6,378 nt of DNA, taken from assembly GCA_017561285.1 (NCBI GenBank), contig JAFZDG010000187.1, forward strand, positions 1-6,378, given 5' to 3'. The notes under the pieces were generated by a model, which saw only the letters and a program-made list of their open reading frames with translations, searched no databases and was not told the DNA's origin. Source of the DNA: Bacteroidaceae bacterium. Its GTDB lineage: Bacteria; Bacteroidota; Bacteroidia; Bacteroidales; Barnesiellaceae_A. How positions within the stretch are numbered: position 1 is the stretch's first letter; each line of letters starts with the position of its first letter. Position numbers and translations under genes: made by a program. Below are positions 1 through 6,378 of this stretch, piece by piece.

Positions 1-780
1 ATTCATACACTCGGCAACAGTGAGGGGTTCCATCAACTCGCCCGTTTGCAAGTAGTGCTTGATTTCTTTAAAAATCCAGGGCGCACCTATCGAGCCACGT
101 CCCACCATAATAGCATCTACACCATAGCGCTCGAAACACTCTTTGGCTCGCTGAGGGGTAGTGACATCGCCATTACCAATAATAGGTATGTGCATACGAG
201 GATTATTTTTTACCTCGCCTATCAATGTCCAATCGGCCTCACCTGTGTACATCTGACTTCGAGTGCGACCATGAATAGCAAGTGCCGCAATACCACAATC
301 CTGCAACTGCTCGGCCAACTCTACTATTATCTTCGACTCACAATCCCACCCCAAACGGGTTTTTACGGTAACAGGAGTTTTAACGGCATTGACCACAGCC
401 CGGGTTATTTCAAGCATTTTGGGCACATCGCGCAACATTCCGGCTCCGGCACCCTTTCCGGCTACTTTTTTCACCGGACAACCAAAGTTTATATCGATAA
501 TATCAGGACGGGCCTCCTCGCACAAGCGGGCTGCCTCGACCATAGATTCTATATATCTGCCATAGATTTGTATCACCACAGGACGCTCTTCATCGCATAT
601 ATGCAACTTGCGGCGAGTTGCCTCAATACTGCGCACCAGCGCATCGGCACTGACAAACTCGGTATAGACCATATCGGCACCAAACTCCTTGCACAAAAGG
701 CGGAATGAGGCATCGGTAACATCTTCCATCGGCGCAAGCAACACCGGTTGTTCTCCCAAATCTACTGTTCCAATTTTCAT
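1..780 (-). CDS. dusB: tRNA-dihydrouridine synthase, DusB/NifR3 type (3' end missing)
   Basis: This FMN-dependent enzyme reduces specific uridines in tRNA to dihydrouridine, using NADPH, in the cytoplasm. The reading frame starts at ATG 778-780 and stays open to base 1, giving 260 residues of a protein that usually has about 320-340. The visible part is the TIM-barrel catalytic domain; the C-terminal helical tRNA-binding domain lies beyond the left edge. Visible motifs are APMEDVTD at residues 16-23 (FMN phosphate region), INFGCPVKKV at 97-106 with catalytic Cys101, VKTRLGWD at 139-146 with Lys140, the HGRTRSQMYTG box at 170-180 with His170, IGNGDV at 201-206 and MVGRGSIGAPWIF at 225-237 (FMN binding). 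The start lies 16 bases after the stop of the M16 peptidase gene, with no promoter in the gap, so it is probably co-transcribed. No clear Shine-Dalgarno sequence is present, as is common in Bacteroidetes. The family is certain; the DusB subtype is likely but rests on motif spelling alone. Confidence 0.93.
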   Translation of the reverse strand, partial: MKIGTVDLGEQPVLLAPMEDVTDASFRLLCKEFGADMVYTEFVSADALVRSIEATRRKLHICDEERPVVIQIYGRYIESMVEAARLCEEARPDIIDINFGCPVKKVAGKGAGAGMLRDVPKMLEITRAVVNAVKTPVTVKTRLGWDCESKIIVELAEQLQDCGIAALAIHGRTRSQMYTGEADWTLIGEVKNNPRMHIPIIGNGDVTTPQRAKECFERYGVDAIMVGRGSIGAPWIFKEIKHYLQTGELMEPLTVAECMN

Positions 781-796
781 ATTTAATTCTTTGATT

Positions 797-2023
797 TTAG
801 GGTTCAAAAACCAACATCGACCAACTATCTACATCCAACATCTCATAGGCAACTTGTCGCATAGACTCTATCGATATGGACTCTATGCGCCTCTTCTGCT
901 CCTCGGCCGAAAGGATACCTCCATGACGCAAGAAGCCTTTGCCGATAGCCAGCGACAATCCTTCGTTATTATCTTCGGCAACTTGCAACTGTCCCATATA
1001 CTGTTTTTTAGCAGCCTTAAGGCGTGCATCGGTGAGGTAGTTGCATTTGACATCTTCGAGTACCCTACGCACTCGCTGCATACACTTTTCGACATGGCGC
1101 ACATCGGTACCGAAATAGACCGAAAAGATACCCGTATCGGTATAGTTTGTCACAGCCGACTCTACTGTATAGACATAACCGCGCTGCTCTCGCAATGCCA
1201 CATTGAGCAGGCTATTGAGACAAGGGCCACCCAGTATATTATTCATCAACAACATAGGCAGTCGCAGATTATCGTACAAGCTATATGTACGGCGGCCCCA
1301 CACAATATGCGCCTGGTGTGTATCACAAGAGATGCGTTCCACAAAGGGTGTTATCGGTTGTGGTGCAGTTCTGCAACGCTCCACGCCACTATCTGTCAGA
1401 CCGCCAAAGTATCGCTCGGCATAGCGCACCACTCGGTCAAACGGCATATCACTCAACGAGAAAAACACCATACGACGGGGTATATAAAACCTCTTTAAAA
1501 ATGATTTTGCTTTATCGGAGGTTATCTGCACCAACTCTTCGGGCGTACCCAATATATTGTGTCCCAGCGCATGGCCGGCAAACAGCCGATTCTCAAACTC
1601 ATCATATATCAGCTCCGATGGGGTGTCGCGATACATCTCTATCTCCTCTATCACCACCTCGCGTTCCTTTTCAAATTCGGCTTGAGGGAATGATGCATTG
1701 GCAAGCAAATCGCCCAACAACTCCATTGCACGAGCTTGATACATCGAAGGGTATATGCTGTAGATAACGGTTTCCTCTTTCGAGGTAAAGGCATTCAACT
1801 CGCCACCTACCGACTCCATTCGGTTGCGTATATGATAGGCCTTGCGATGACCGGTTCCCTTAAAGATTGTATGTTCTACCAAGTGAGCCAATCCATATTC
1901 ATCGGCAGCCTCATCACGCGTACCGGCATCTACCACAAAGCCACAATACGACACATTACCCTTATGCGGATAATGTATTATTTGCAATCCATTGGCAAGA
2001 GTATGTGTTTGATATGCGTTCAT
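797..2023 (-). CDS. M16-family zinc metallopeptidase (insulinase/processing-peptidase type)
   Basis: This is a 408-residue zinc endopeptidase of the pitrilysin/insulinase clan, close in length and organisation to the single-unit bacterial relatives of mitochondrial processing peptidase (YmxG type). The inverted zinc motif HLVEH is at residues 47-51 (His47, Glu50, His51). The third zinc ligand is probably Glu127 in the stretch VVIEEIEM, at the expected distance of about 75 residues. The second, non-catalytic M16 half follows, with GGPCLNSLLN at 265-274 and the substrate-binding stretch REQRGYVYTVES at 278-289. Both halves are present, so it looks complete and active. No signal peptide or membrane helix is visible, which implies a cytoplasmic enzyme; the substrate is unknown. 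ATG 2021-2023 is the first start after a good Bacteroidetes promoter, and the TAA stop is at 797-799. A dihydrouridine synthase gene follows after 16 bases, probably in the same transcript. The family call is firm; the physiological role cannot be read from the sequence. Confidence 0.95.
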   Translation of the reverse strand: MNAYQTHTLANGLQIIHYPHKGNVSYCGFVVDAGTRDEAADEYGLAHLVEHTIFKGTGHRKAYHIRNRMESVGGELNAFTSKEETVIYSIYPSMYQARAMELLGDLLANASFPQAEFEKEREVVIEEIEMYRDTPSELIYDEFENRLFAGHALGHNILGTPEELVQITSDKAKSFLKRFYIPRRMVFFSLSDMPFDRVVRYAERYFGGLTDSGVERCRTAPQPITPFVERISCDTHQAHIVWGRRTYSLYDNLRLPMLLMNNILGGPCLNSLLNVALREQRGYVYTVESAVTNYTDTGIFSVYFGTDVRHVEKCMQRVRRVLEDVKCNYLTDARLKAAKKQYMGQLQVAEDNNEGLSLAIGKGFLRHGGILSAEEQKRRIESISIESMRQVAYEMLDVDSWSMLVFEP

Positions 2024-2027
2024 AATG

Positions 2028-2041
2028 CTATTTTAAAATAG
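2028..2041. repeat. 14-bp perfect palindrome between promoter and start of the M16 gene
   Basis: CTATTTTAAAATAG reads the same on both strands. It lies between the -7 box of the M16 promoter (2046-2053) and its start codon (2021-2023), around the expected transcription start. A symmetric site here could be bound by a dimeric repressor. It is AT-rich, so chance is a real alternative. Confidence 0.5.
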
Positions 2042-2045
2042 TCTG

Positions 2046-2077
2046 CAAAATTAGTAAATATCGCACGACAAGCCAAA
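2046..2077 (-). promoter_or_regulatory. Bacteroidetes-type promoter for the M16 peptidase-dus unit
   Basis: Read on the minus strand, TTTG at 2077-2074 is followed after 20 bases by TAATTTTG at 2053-2046. Both match the -33 (TTTG) and -7 (TAnnTTTG) boxes recognised by the primary sigma factor of Bacteroidetes, and the spacing is right. Transcription would begin near 2040, leaving a leader of roughly 20 bases. It means the peptidase and dus genes need not depend on read-through from the upstream cardiolipin synthase gene. Confidence 0.75.
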
Positions 2078-2140
2078 TACACACCCCAAATATTCTGCAC
2101 AACGACACGAATATCGCGGGTTGACAATAGCATCATTCCA

Positions 2141-3580
2141 TTATAAGACAGGACTTACCAATCGCACCACCGATTCACACACCTTTTGCACAAAAGGACG
2201 GGCGCGCCACTCCTCAAGACTATCCACCAATACACAATGCTGCACATCGCTCATAAAATCCTCTTTGACACGCAGTGCCAACGCCTCGCCATATACAAGC
2301 GCGTTGGTTTCAAAATTATGCTCAAAACTGCGAAAATCGAAGTTCGCCGAACCTATCGAGACCAGCTCATCATCGGCAACAATCGTCTTGGCATGGAGCA
2401 TACCGGGCTGATAAAGATAGATTTTCACTCCGGCATTGAGCATCTGCGTTATATAAGAAAAAGAGCCCCATTTCATTACCACCCAATCGGTGCGAACAGG
2501 CATCATAATACACACCTCGACACCCGAAAGAGCCGCCACTTGCAAGGCATATACCAACGAGTCGGTAGGCAGGAAATAGGGAGTCTGTATATAAACATAT
2601 TTATGCGCCATCGATACAATTTTCTCACACATCATAGCGATGGTATTCCAAGGGCCGACAGGCCCCGACAGAATAATCTGCACGCCCTTATCGCCCACCG
2701 GCGGCAATTGCGGGAAATACTTTTCGTCCGACAACACGTTTTTACTCTCATAGCACCAATCTACCGAAAACGACATTTGCAAGCCATGCACTGCCGGGCC
2801 AACTATGCGCATATGGGTATCGCGCCAACTCAAGTCTTTATCTCCATTTACATATCTATCGGCTATATTCATACCACCAATATAGCCTACAACACCATCT
2901 ATCACCACAATTTTGCGGTGATTGCGATAATTGAGCCGCCACGAGGGCCTGATTTGGAATATGCGCATAAAAGCTCGCACTTCTACTCCTCGCAACTCCA
3001 TATTCTTGAAGAATCGCCTGTTGACCGTCATACTACCCATATCGTCATAGAGCAGTCGCACCTCAACACCTCGATCTACCGCAGCCACAAGCGCATCACG
3101 CACGCGCCGTCCCAGCACATCGTCTCGAAATATAAAATATTGTATATGAACAAACTCCTTTGCGTTATTGATGTCATTGAGCATATCTTCAAATTTGTCG
3201 CCACCGCGCACATACATATGCACCTCATTACCGGGATAGAAGCGCGTAGCATCCAACCGATTGCACATTTTTATAAGTTGCTTGTTATTTTCGCTCAACG
3301 ACAAGGCCTCTATATCTACATCGGGTAACTTATTGCTATTGAAAAGTTTCTCGCGATTGGTCTGCGACAGCAACGTTTCTTGTCGCAAACTTTGCCCAAA
3401 AAGCAAGTATAGAACAAGCCCTATCACCGGCAGGAAAATAAGAGCAAGTATCCATGCAAGACTTTTTGAAGCATTGCGATTCTCCGATATGACGACAAAT
3501 ATACTACTCAGTATGAGCAGCCCATATACTATATACGCCACATTCACAAACCATACCGATATGTGCAGAGACAATAACAT
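2141..3580 (-). CDS. cls: Cardiolipin synthase (phospholipase D superfamily, ClsA type)
   Basis: This membrane enzyme joins two phosphatidylglycerol molecules to give cardiolipin and glycerol in the inner membrane. The 479-residue length is typical of the bacterial PLD-type family. Two hydrophobic helices at about residues 8-31 and 40-61 form the N-terminal membrane domain (PLDc_N). Two catalytic HKD motifs follow. The first is HRKIVVID at 221-228 (His221, Lys223, Asp228), followed by the GG and Asn residues of GYIGGMN at 232-238. The second is HAKTIVAD at 396-403 (His396, Lys398, Asp403), followed by GSANFDFRS at 410-418. The stretch IQYFIFRDD at 146-154 is also characteristic of the family. 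Both active-site halves are intact, so it should be functional. ATG 3578-3580 is used because the first helix begins directly after it; the TAA stop is at 2141-2143. The gene is divergent from the SGNH genes, and the M16 gene starts 117 bases downstream with its own promoter. Confidence 0.95.
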   Translation of the reverse strand: MLLSLHISVWFVNVAYIVYGLLILSSIFVVISENRNASKSLAWILALIFLPVIGLVLYLLFGQSLRQETLLSQTNREKLFNSNKLPDVDIEALSLSENNKQLIKMCNRLDATRFYPGNEVHMYVRGGDKFEDMLNDINNAKEFVHIQYFIFRDDVLGRRVRDALVAAVDRGVEVRLLYDDMGSMTVNRRFFKNMELRGVEVRAFMRIFQIRPSWRLNYRNHRKIVVIDGVVGYIGGMNIADRYVNGDKDLSWRDTHMRIVGPAVHGLQMSFSVDWCYESKNVLSDEKYFPQLPPVGDKGVQIILSGPVGPWNTIAMMCEKIVSMAHKYVYIQTPYFLPTDSLVYALQVAALSGVEVCIMMPVRTDWVVMKWGSFSYITQMLNAGVKIYLYQPGMLHAKTIVADDELVSIGSANFDFRSFEHNFETNALVYGEALALRVKEDFMSDVQHCVLVDSLEEWRARPFVQKVCESVVRLVSPVL

Positions 3581-3591
3581 TTTACAACGCG

Positions 3592-3629
3592 ATAAGATTA
3601 CAGGGTACTAATTTACAAATAAATCTTAT
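3592..3629. repeat. 8-bp inverted repeat in the cls leader
   Basis: ATAAGATT at 3592-3599 and its exact reverse complement AATCTTAT at 3622-3629 are separated by 22 bases. The distal arm overlaps the weak candidate -7 box for cls, and the proximal arm ends 11 bases before the cls start codon. It could be an operator or a hairpin. With short AT-rich arms and a long loop, chance is possible. Confidence 0.35.
3616..3623 (-). promoter_or_regulatory. Weak candidate -7 box for cls
   Basis: On the minus strand TTTATTTG matches seven of the eight positions of TAnnTTTG. It would place the transcription start about 30 bases before the cls start codon. No TTTG box is found at the usual distance upstream, so the call is tentative. 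It is the best candidate in the 131-base divergent intergenic region. Confidence 0.25.
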
Positions 3630-3653
3630 ACACCACGATTTAAGAACTCTATT

Positions 3654-3686
3654 TTTATATTATTTCACTCATTTTTATTACTTTTG
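3654..3686 (+). promoter_or_regulatory. Bacteroidetes-type promoter for the SGNH gene pair
   Basis: TACTTTTG at 3679-3686 is a perfect TAnnTTTG -7 box and is followed by C, as is common. The -33 region is only approximate: TTTA at 3654-3657, 21 bases upstream, matches three of the four positions of TTTG. Transcription would start near 3690, giving a leader of about 20 bases before the ATG at 3712. Confidence 0.65.
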
Positions 3687-3703
3687 CCCGCCTAAAAACA
3701 AAA

Positions 3704-3708
3704 AAGGA
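3704..3708 (+). promoter_or_regulatory. Possible Shine-Dalgarno of the first SGNH gene
   Basis: AAGGA ends three bases before the ATG at 3712. That is closer than the optimum, so its contribution may be small. The A-rich leader around it fits the way Bacteroidetes usually start translation. Confidence 0.35.
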
Positions 3709-3711
3709 AAT

Positions 3712-5142
3712 ATGAATAAGAACTACCTTACACAGGTTGTATGGCTCGTGATATTGACCATTGCTTTATTGGTCATCCTATCGCTTATACCCCCTATCGA
3801 AATTAACTTTACCACCCGACAGATAGATATATTCAGCGACCTGCGCACAAAGAATATAAAGAACAACTACACAGAAGAGGTCATACAGCCATCCGACACG
3901 ATTGTAACGAACGAAACCGACTCAAACTCGTCTGATACAGTAGAACCCGACACAACAATAATTCCACAAATCGATATTGCCAATGTCAAACGTAAAGCCG
4001 GTGATATAACGCTCATAGAAGACTACTCGACCGAACAAAAAGGACTCGATAACCTACTCGCGGCAATAGAAAATCGCAATAGCATACACCGCCCGGTACG
4101 CATAGCCTTCTTGGGCGACTCTTTTATCGAAGCCGATATTTTAACACAGAATATCAGACTTTTACTACAAGATATGCTGGGCGGATGCGGTGTTGGATAT
4201 ATGGCTATGCACAGTGATTTTCCGGGATTCCGCCGATCTATAACTCAGAGCGACAAAGGCTGGGAAACAACCCATATAGCCACCCCCGATTTGGAACTCG
4301 ATCCCATAACCTTGACTCTACAATACCACACAGCCAACGGCGAGGCATATACCCGCCTCAAAGGCGTAAACAAGCTCAATCATTTAGACCGCTGGGAGGT
4401 ATCGACAATAGGATTTATCGCTCAAGACTCTGCCGCAATAGAGATAAAAACCGACTCAACCTCTCACATTTATAATGTTGCCGGCAGTGCTATAGCTCAA
4501 TTTATCACCATAAATGAGCCTACATCAATCATCGAGGTACGCTGCAGCGATAGCGATGTACTCTTTTGGGGCACTTGGCTCGATGGAAACTCCGGCATTG
4601 CTGTCGATAATATCTCCATACGGGGCTACAGCGGAACAACCCTGCACACCCTACCCATCGATCGTATGCAGCAACTCGACCGGAATATTCCCTACGACCT
4701 CATAGTATTACAATACGGACTCAATCGTATGACCATAGGCATCACCGACTATACGGCCTATACCCGACAACTCACACGAGCCATCGCACACCTACGACAA
4801 GCATTTCCTCACACCGATATACTCATTATGGGCATAGGCGACCGTTGCCAAAACATTGACAACGAAATAACCACACTCCCCGAAGTATATGCTATGCGCA
4901 AAGCCCAACGAAATGCCGCTATTGAGTCGCAATGTCTGTTTTGGGACAGCTGCGAAGCAATGCAACAATTGGGTGGTATGGGTACTTTTGTCACAAACAA
5001 GTGGGCCAACAAAGACTATACACACATCAATCACACCGGTGGAGCACCTCTCGCCAATGAGTTTGTCAAGGCTATTCAATATGCCATCGACAACTATCAA
5101 AAGCCCCAATCCACCATTCACCCACAAGACTCTTCATTATGA
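3712..5142 (+). CDS. Membrane-anchored SGNH/GDSL-family envelope protein, probable O-acetylation partner
   Basis: This 476-residue protein has an SGNH-hydrolase fold and is probably exposed in the periplasm. One hydrophobic helix at about residues 8-27, followed by polar sequence, suggests an uncleaved N-terminal anchor. A Ser/Thr/Asp-rich linker at about 53-92 precedes the catalytic domain. Block I is IAFLGDSFIEAD at 131-142 with nucleophile Ser137. A likely block II is VDNISIRGYSG at 298-308, block III is QYGLN at 334-338 with oxyanion Asn338, and block V is DYTHINHTGG at 435-444 with Asp435 and His438. The triad therefore looks complete. The family includes esterases and acetyltransferases; tandem SGNH genes in Bacteroidetes commonly sit beside an MBOAT acyltransferase that moves acetyl groups across the membrane. 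That role is inference, since no MBOAT gene is in the window. A good promoter precedes the gene, and its TGA stop overlaps the next start as ATGA, implying coupled translation. A plain carbohydrate esterase is the main alternative. Confidence 0.85.
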   Translation: MNKNYLTQVVWLVILTIALLVILSLIPPIEINFTTRQIDIFSDLRTKNIKNNYTEEVIQPSDTIVTNETDSNSSDTVEPDTTIIPQIDIANVKRKAGDITLIEDYSTEQKGLDNLLAAIENRNSIHRPVRIAFLGDSFIEADILTQNIRLLLQDMLGGCGVGYMAMHSDFPGFRRSITQSDKGWETTHIATPDLELDPITLTLQYHTANGEAYTRLKGVNKLNHLDRWEVSTIGFIAQDSAAIEIKTDSTSHIYNVAGSAIAQFITINEPTSIIEVRCSDSDVLFWGTWLDGNSGIAVDNISIRGYSGTTLHTLPIDRMQQLDRNIPYDLIVLQYGLNRMTIGITDYTAYTRQLTRAIAHLRQAFPHTDILIMGIGDRCQNIDNEITTLPEVYAMRKAQRNAAIESQCLFWDSCEAMQQLGGMGTFVTNKWANKDYTHINHTGGAPLANEFVKAIQYAIDNYQKPQSTIHPQDSSL

Positions 5143-6378
5143 GGTATATGAATAGAGTTATCGCATTACTCATAGTATGGTTTTGCGGCATAGCACTGAA
5201 GGCTCAGGTTGTCGAAGTCGATTCTATCACCTGCGTCAATTGGGAAGCCGACACCATCATATTTAACAACGCCGATTGGTCTCCCATCTTCGACCGAATG
5301 GCGCAATTGCAAGATACCGCACACAACGAACCTAACATCATATCCATCGTACACTTGGGCGACTCTCACGTACAAGCCGGATATTTCAGCGAAGCGCTAC
5401 GGTTGGCCTTACAAGAGCGATGGGGCAATGCCGGTCGTGGCTTGATAGCCCCACTACGCATTTGCAAAACCAACGAACCGGCCGACTACAAAATAACCTC
5501 AACCAATAAATGGACACATAAACGATGTATTATTGGCAAGAAATTCAGCAGCAGTGTCGGACTCAGTGGTATATCTATCACACCCACAAGCAATGCCATT
5601 GACATTTCTATTGAGACACTGAGCCGATATGGTGAGAAAATAGGTTTCAACACCCTACGACTCTTTCACTCCCCGTCCGACAAATTTCCCCCTCTGATGC
5701 CCACCCATACGCCCGATGGACTTAACACCTTCTCTATACATCCGGGCGAAACATATTATACATGGAGCGATACAACACACCACATACACCTGCAAGGTAA
5801 AGTTTCATACGGAAAAGAGTATGCCTCGATATACGGTGCATCACTCGAAAATGGGAACAATGGCATCCTGCTACACGCCATAGGCAATAACAGTGCTACT
5901 TACGAGTGCTACAACAGGGTAGAAAACTATGGCATAAAGTTGTCTCTACTCAATCCGCAATTAGTCATTGTCTCAATGGGCACTAACGAATCGGTATCAT
6001 CAAAGACCTCGAGTGAAACATTATACCAACAAATAGATGCTCTTGTTACCGACATACGACAAGAAAACCCCGAAGCGATTATTCTACTCACAACTCCGGC
6101 CGATAACAAGCTGCGCAAGCGCCGCCGCAAAAACGGTAAACGCAGTACATATTATACCGAGAACACCCATCTCGCCACTGTGGTAGAGACCATAAAGCAA
6201 TATGGCGCTCAAAACAATATAGCCGTATGGGATTGGTACACCATTGGCGGCGGCAAAGGCTCGTGCGAAAGATGGATCGAAGAGAAAGGAATGAAAAAAG
6301 ACCACATACACTATACGGCTCAGGGATACGCCTTACAAGGCAACCTTCTTTACCAAAGCATACTTAAAGCATATGAAC
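5139..6378 (+). CDS. Secreted SGNH/GDSL-family protein, second of the pair (3' end missing)
   Basis: The frame opens at ATG 5139, overlapping the previous stop, and remains open to the right edge, giving 413 residues. An alternative start is ATG 5148, three codons later; either keeps the signal peptide. Residues 1-22 look like a signal peptide (basic start, hydrophobic stretch 8-20, likely cleavage after LKA), so the protein should be exported. Block I is VHLGDSHVQAG at 71-81 with Ser76. A probable block II region is the stretch beginning GASLENGNNG and running through HAIGNN, about residues 233-249. Block III is MGTNES at 280-285 with Asn283, and block V is DHIHYTAQGYALQG at 388-401 with Asp388 and His391. 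Since block V is already passed, only a short tail should be missing. Its GDSH spelling differs from the GDSF of its neighbour, so the two are not simple duplicates. A role in O-acetylation or deacetylation of a surface or wall glycan is likely but inferred. A basic patch, KLRKRRRKNGKR at about 324-335, lies between blocks III and V. Confidence 0.85.
   Translation, partial: MRYMNRVIALLIVWFCGIALKAQVVEVDSITCVNWEADTIIFNNADWSPIFDRMAQLQDTAHNEPNIISIVHLGDSHVQAGYFSEALRLALQERWGNAGRGLIAPLRICKTNEPADYKITSTNKWTHKRCIIGKKFSSSVGLSGISITPTSNAIDISIETLSRYGEKIGFNTLRLFHSPSDKFPPLMPTHTPDGLNTFSIHPGETYYTWSDTTHHIHLQGKVSYGKEYASIYGASLENGNNGILLHAIGNNSATYECYNRVENYGIKLSLLNPQLVIVSMGTNESVSSKTSSETLYQQIDALVTDIRQENPEAIILLTTPADNKLRKRRRKNGKRSTYYTENTHLATVVETIKQYGAQNNIAVWDWYTIGGGKGSCERWIEEKGMKKDHIHYTAQGYALQGNLLYQSILKAYE

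Noticed and set aside
46..1498. Two long plus-strand open frames (46-708 and 689-1498) opposite dus and the M16 gene
   Set aside because: Their translations resemble no family I know and run antisense to well-supported genes with conserved motifs, so they are shadows.
2057..2117. Direct repeat AATATCGC at 2057-2064 and 2110-2117 in the cls-M16 gap
   Set aside because: Only eight bases match, and the AT-rich sequence with frequent ATATCG makes chance likely.
2080..2140. Search for an intrinsic terminator after the cls stop codon
   Set aside because: No GC-rich hairpin followed by a T-run is visible on the minus strand, so no terminator was called and read-through into the M16 gene remains possible.
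2186..3328. A 380-codon open frame on the plus strand, antisense to the cardiolipin synthase gene
   Set aside because: It lies wholly opposite a gene with both HKD motifs intact. Its translation is rich in His, Ile, Arg and Thr, shows no recognisable domain, and looks like a codon-bias shadow.
4792..5127. Minus-strand open frame of 111 codons inside the first SGNH gene
   Set aside because: It overlaps the conserved C-terminal block of the SGNH protein in antisense and has no promoter or recognisable motif.
6084..6311. Minus-strand open frame of 75 codons with a hydrophobic, membrane-like translation
   Set aside because: It is antisense to the block V region of the second SGNH protein, and the apparent hydrophobicity is a by-product of the opposite strand's codons.

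Overview
The window looks like a chromosomal segment from a member of the Bacteroidales (Bacteroidota). Two promoters match the Bacteroidetes pattern, with a -7 box TAnnTTTG and, for one of them, a perfect TTTG box 20 bases upstream. Shine-Dalgarno sequences are weak or absent, and the protein families and their motif spellings fit that order. I cannot name the genus. Coding density is high, no stretch over 300 bases lacks a gene, and I see no RNA gene, insertion sequence, CRISPR array or phage gene.

The left 3.6 kb is a leftward block. In transcription order it holds a cardiolipin synthase (3580 to 2141), an M16-family zinc metallopeptidase (2023 to 797) and a tRNA-dihydrouridine synthase of the DusB/NifR3 type (starting at 780 and running off the left edge). 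The peptidase has its own convincing promoter in the 117-base gap after the synthase. The dihydrouridine synthase follows the peptidase by only 16 bases, so the two are probably co-transcribed. These are housekeeping functions: membrane lipid synthesis, protein processing and tRNA modification.

The right 2.7 kb is transcribed rightward from a divergent 131-base intergenic region. It encodes two consecutive SGNH/GDSL-fold proteins. The first (3712-5142) is anchored by one N-terminal membrane helix and has a Ser/Thr/Asp-rich linker before its catalytic domain. The second (from 5139, open at the right edge) has a cleavable-looking signal peptide. Their start and stop codons overlap as ATGA. Both keep the GDS serine, the GxN asparagine and the DxxH catalytic dyad. 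Such tandem envelope SGNH genes often accompany a membrane-bound O-acyltransferase (MBOAT) that O-acetylates an exopolysaccharide or peptidoglycan. That partner is not in the window, so this role is inference.

The most interesting points are the probable envelope O-acetylation pair, the cluster of Bacteroidetes-type O-glycosylation sequons in the linker of the first SGNH protein, and two small inverted repeats at the promoters of the leftward genes. Nothing here proves a new system.
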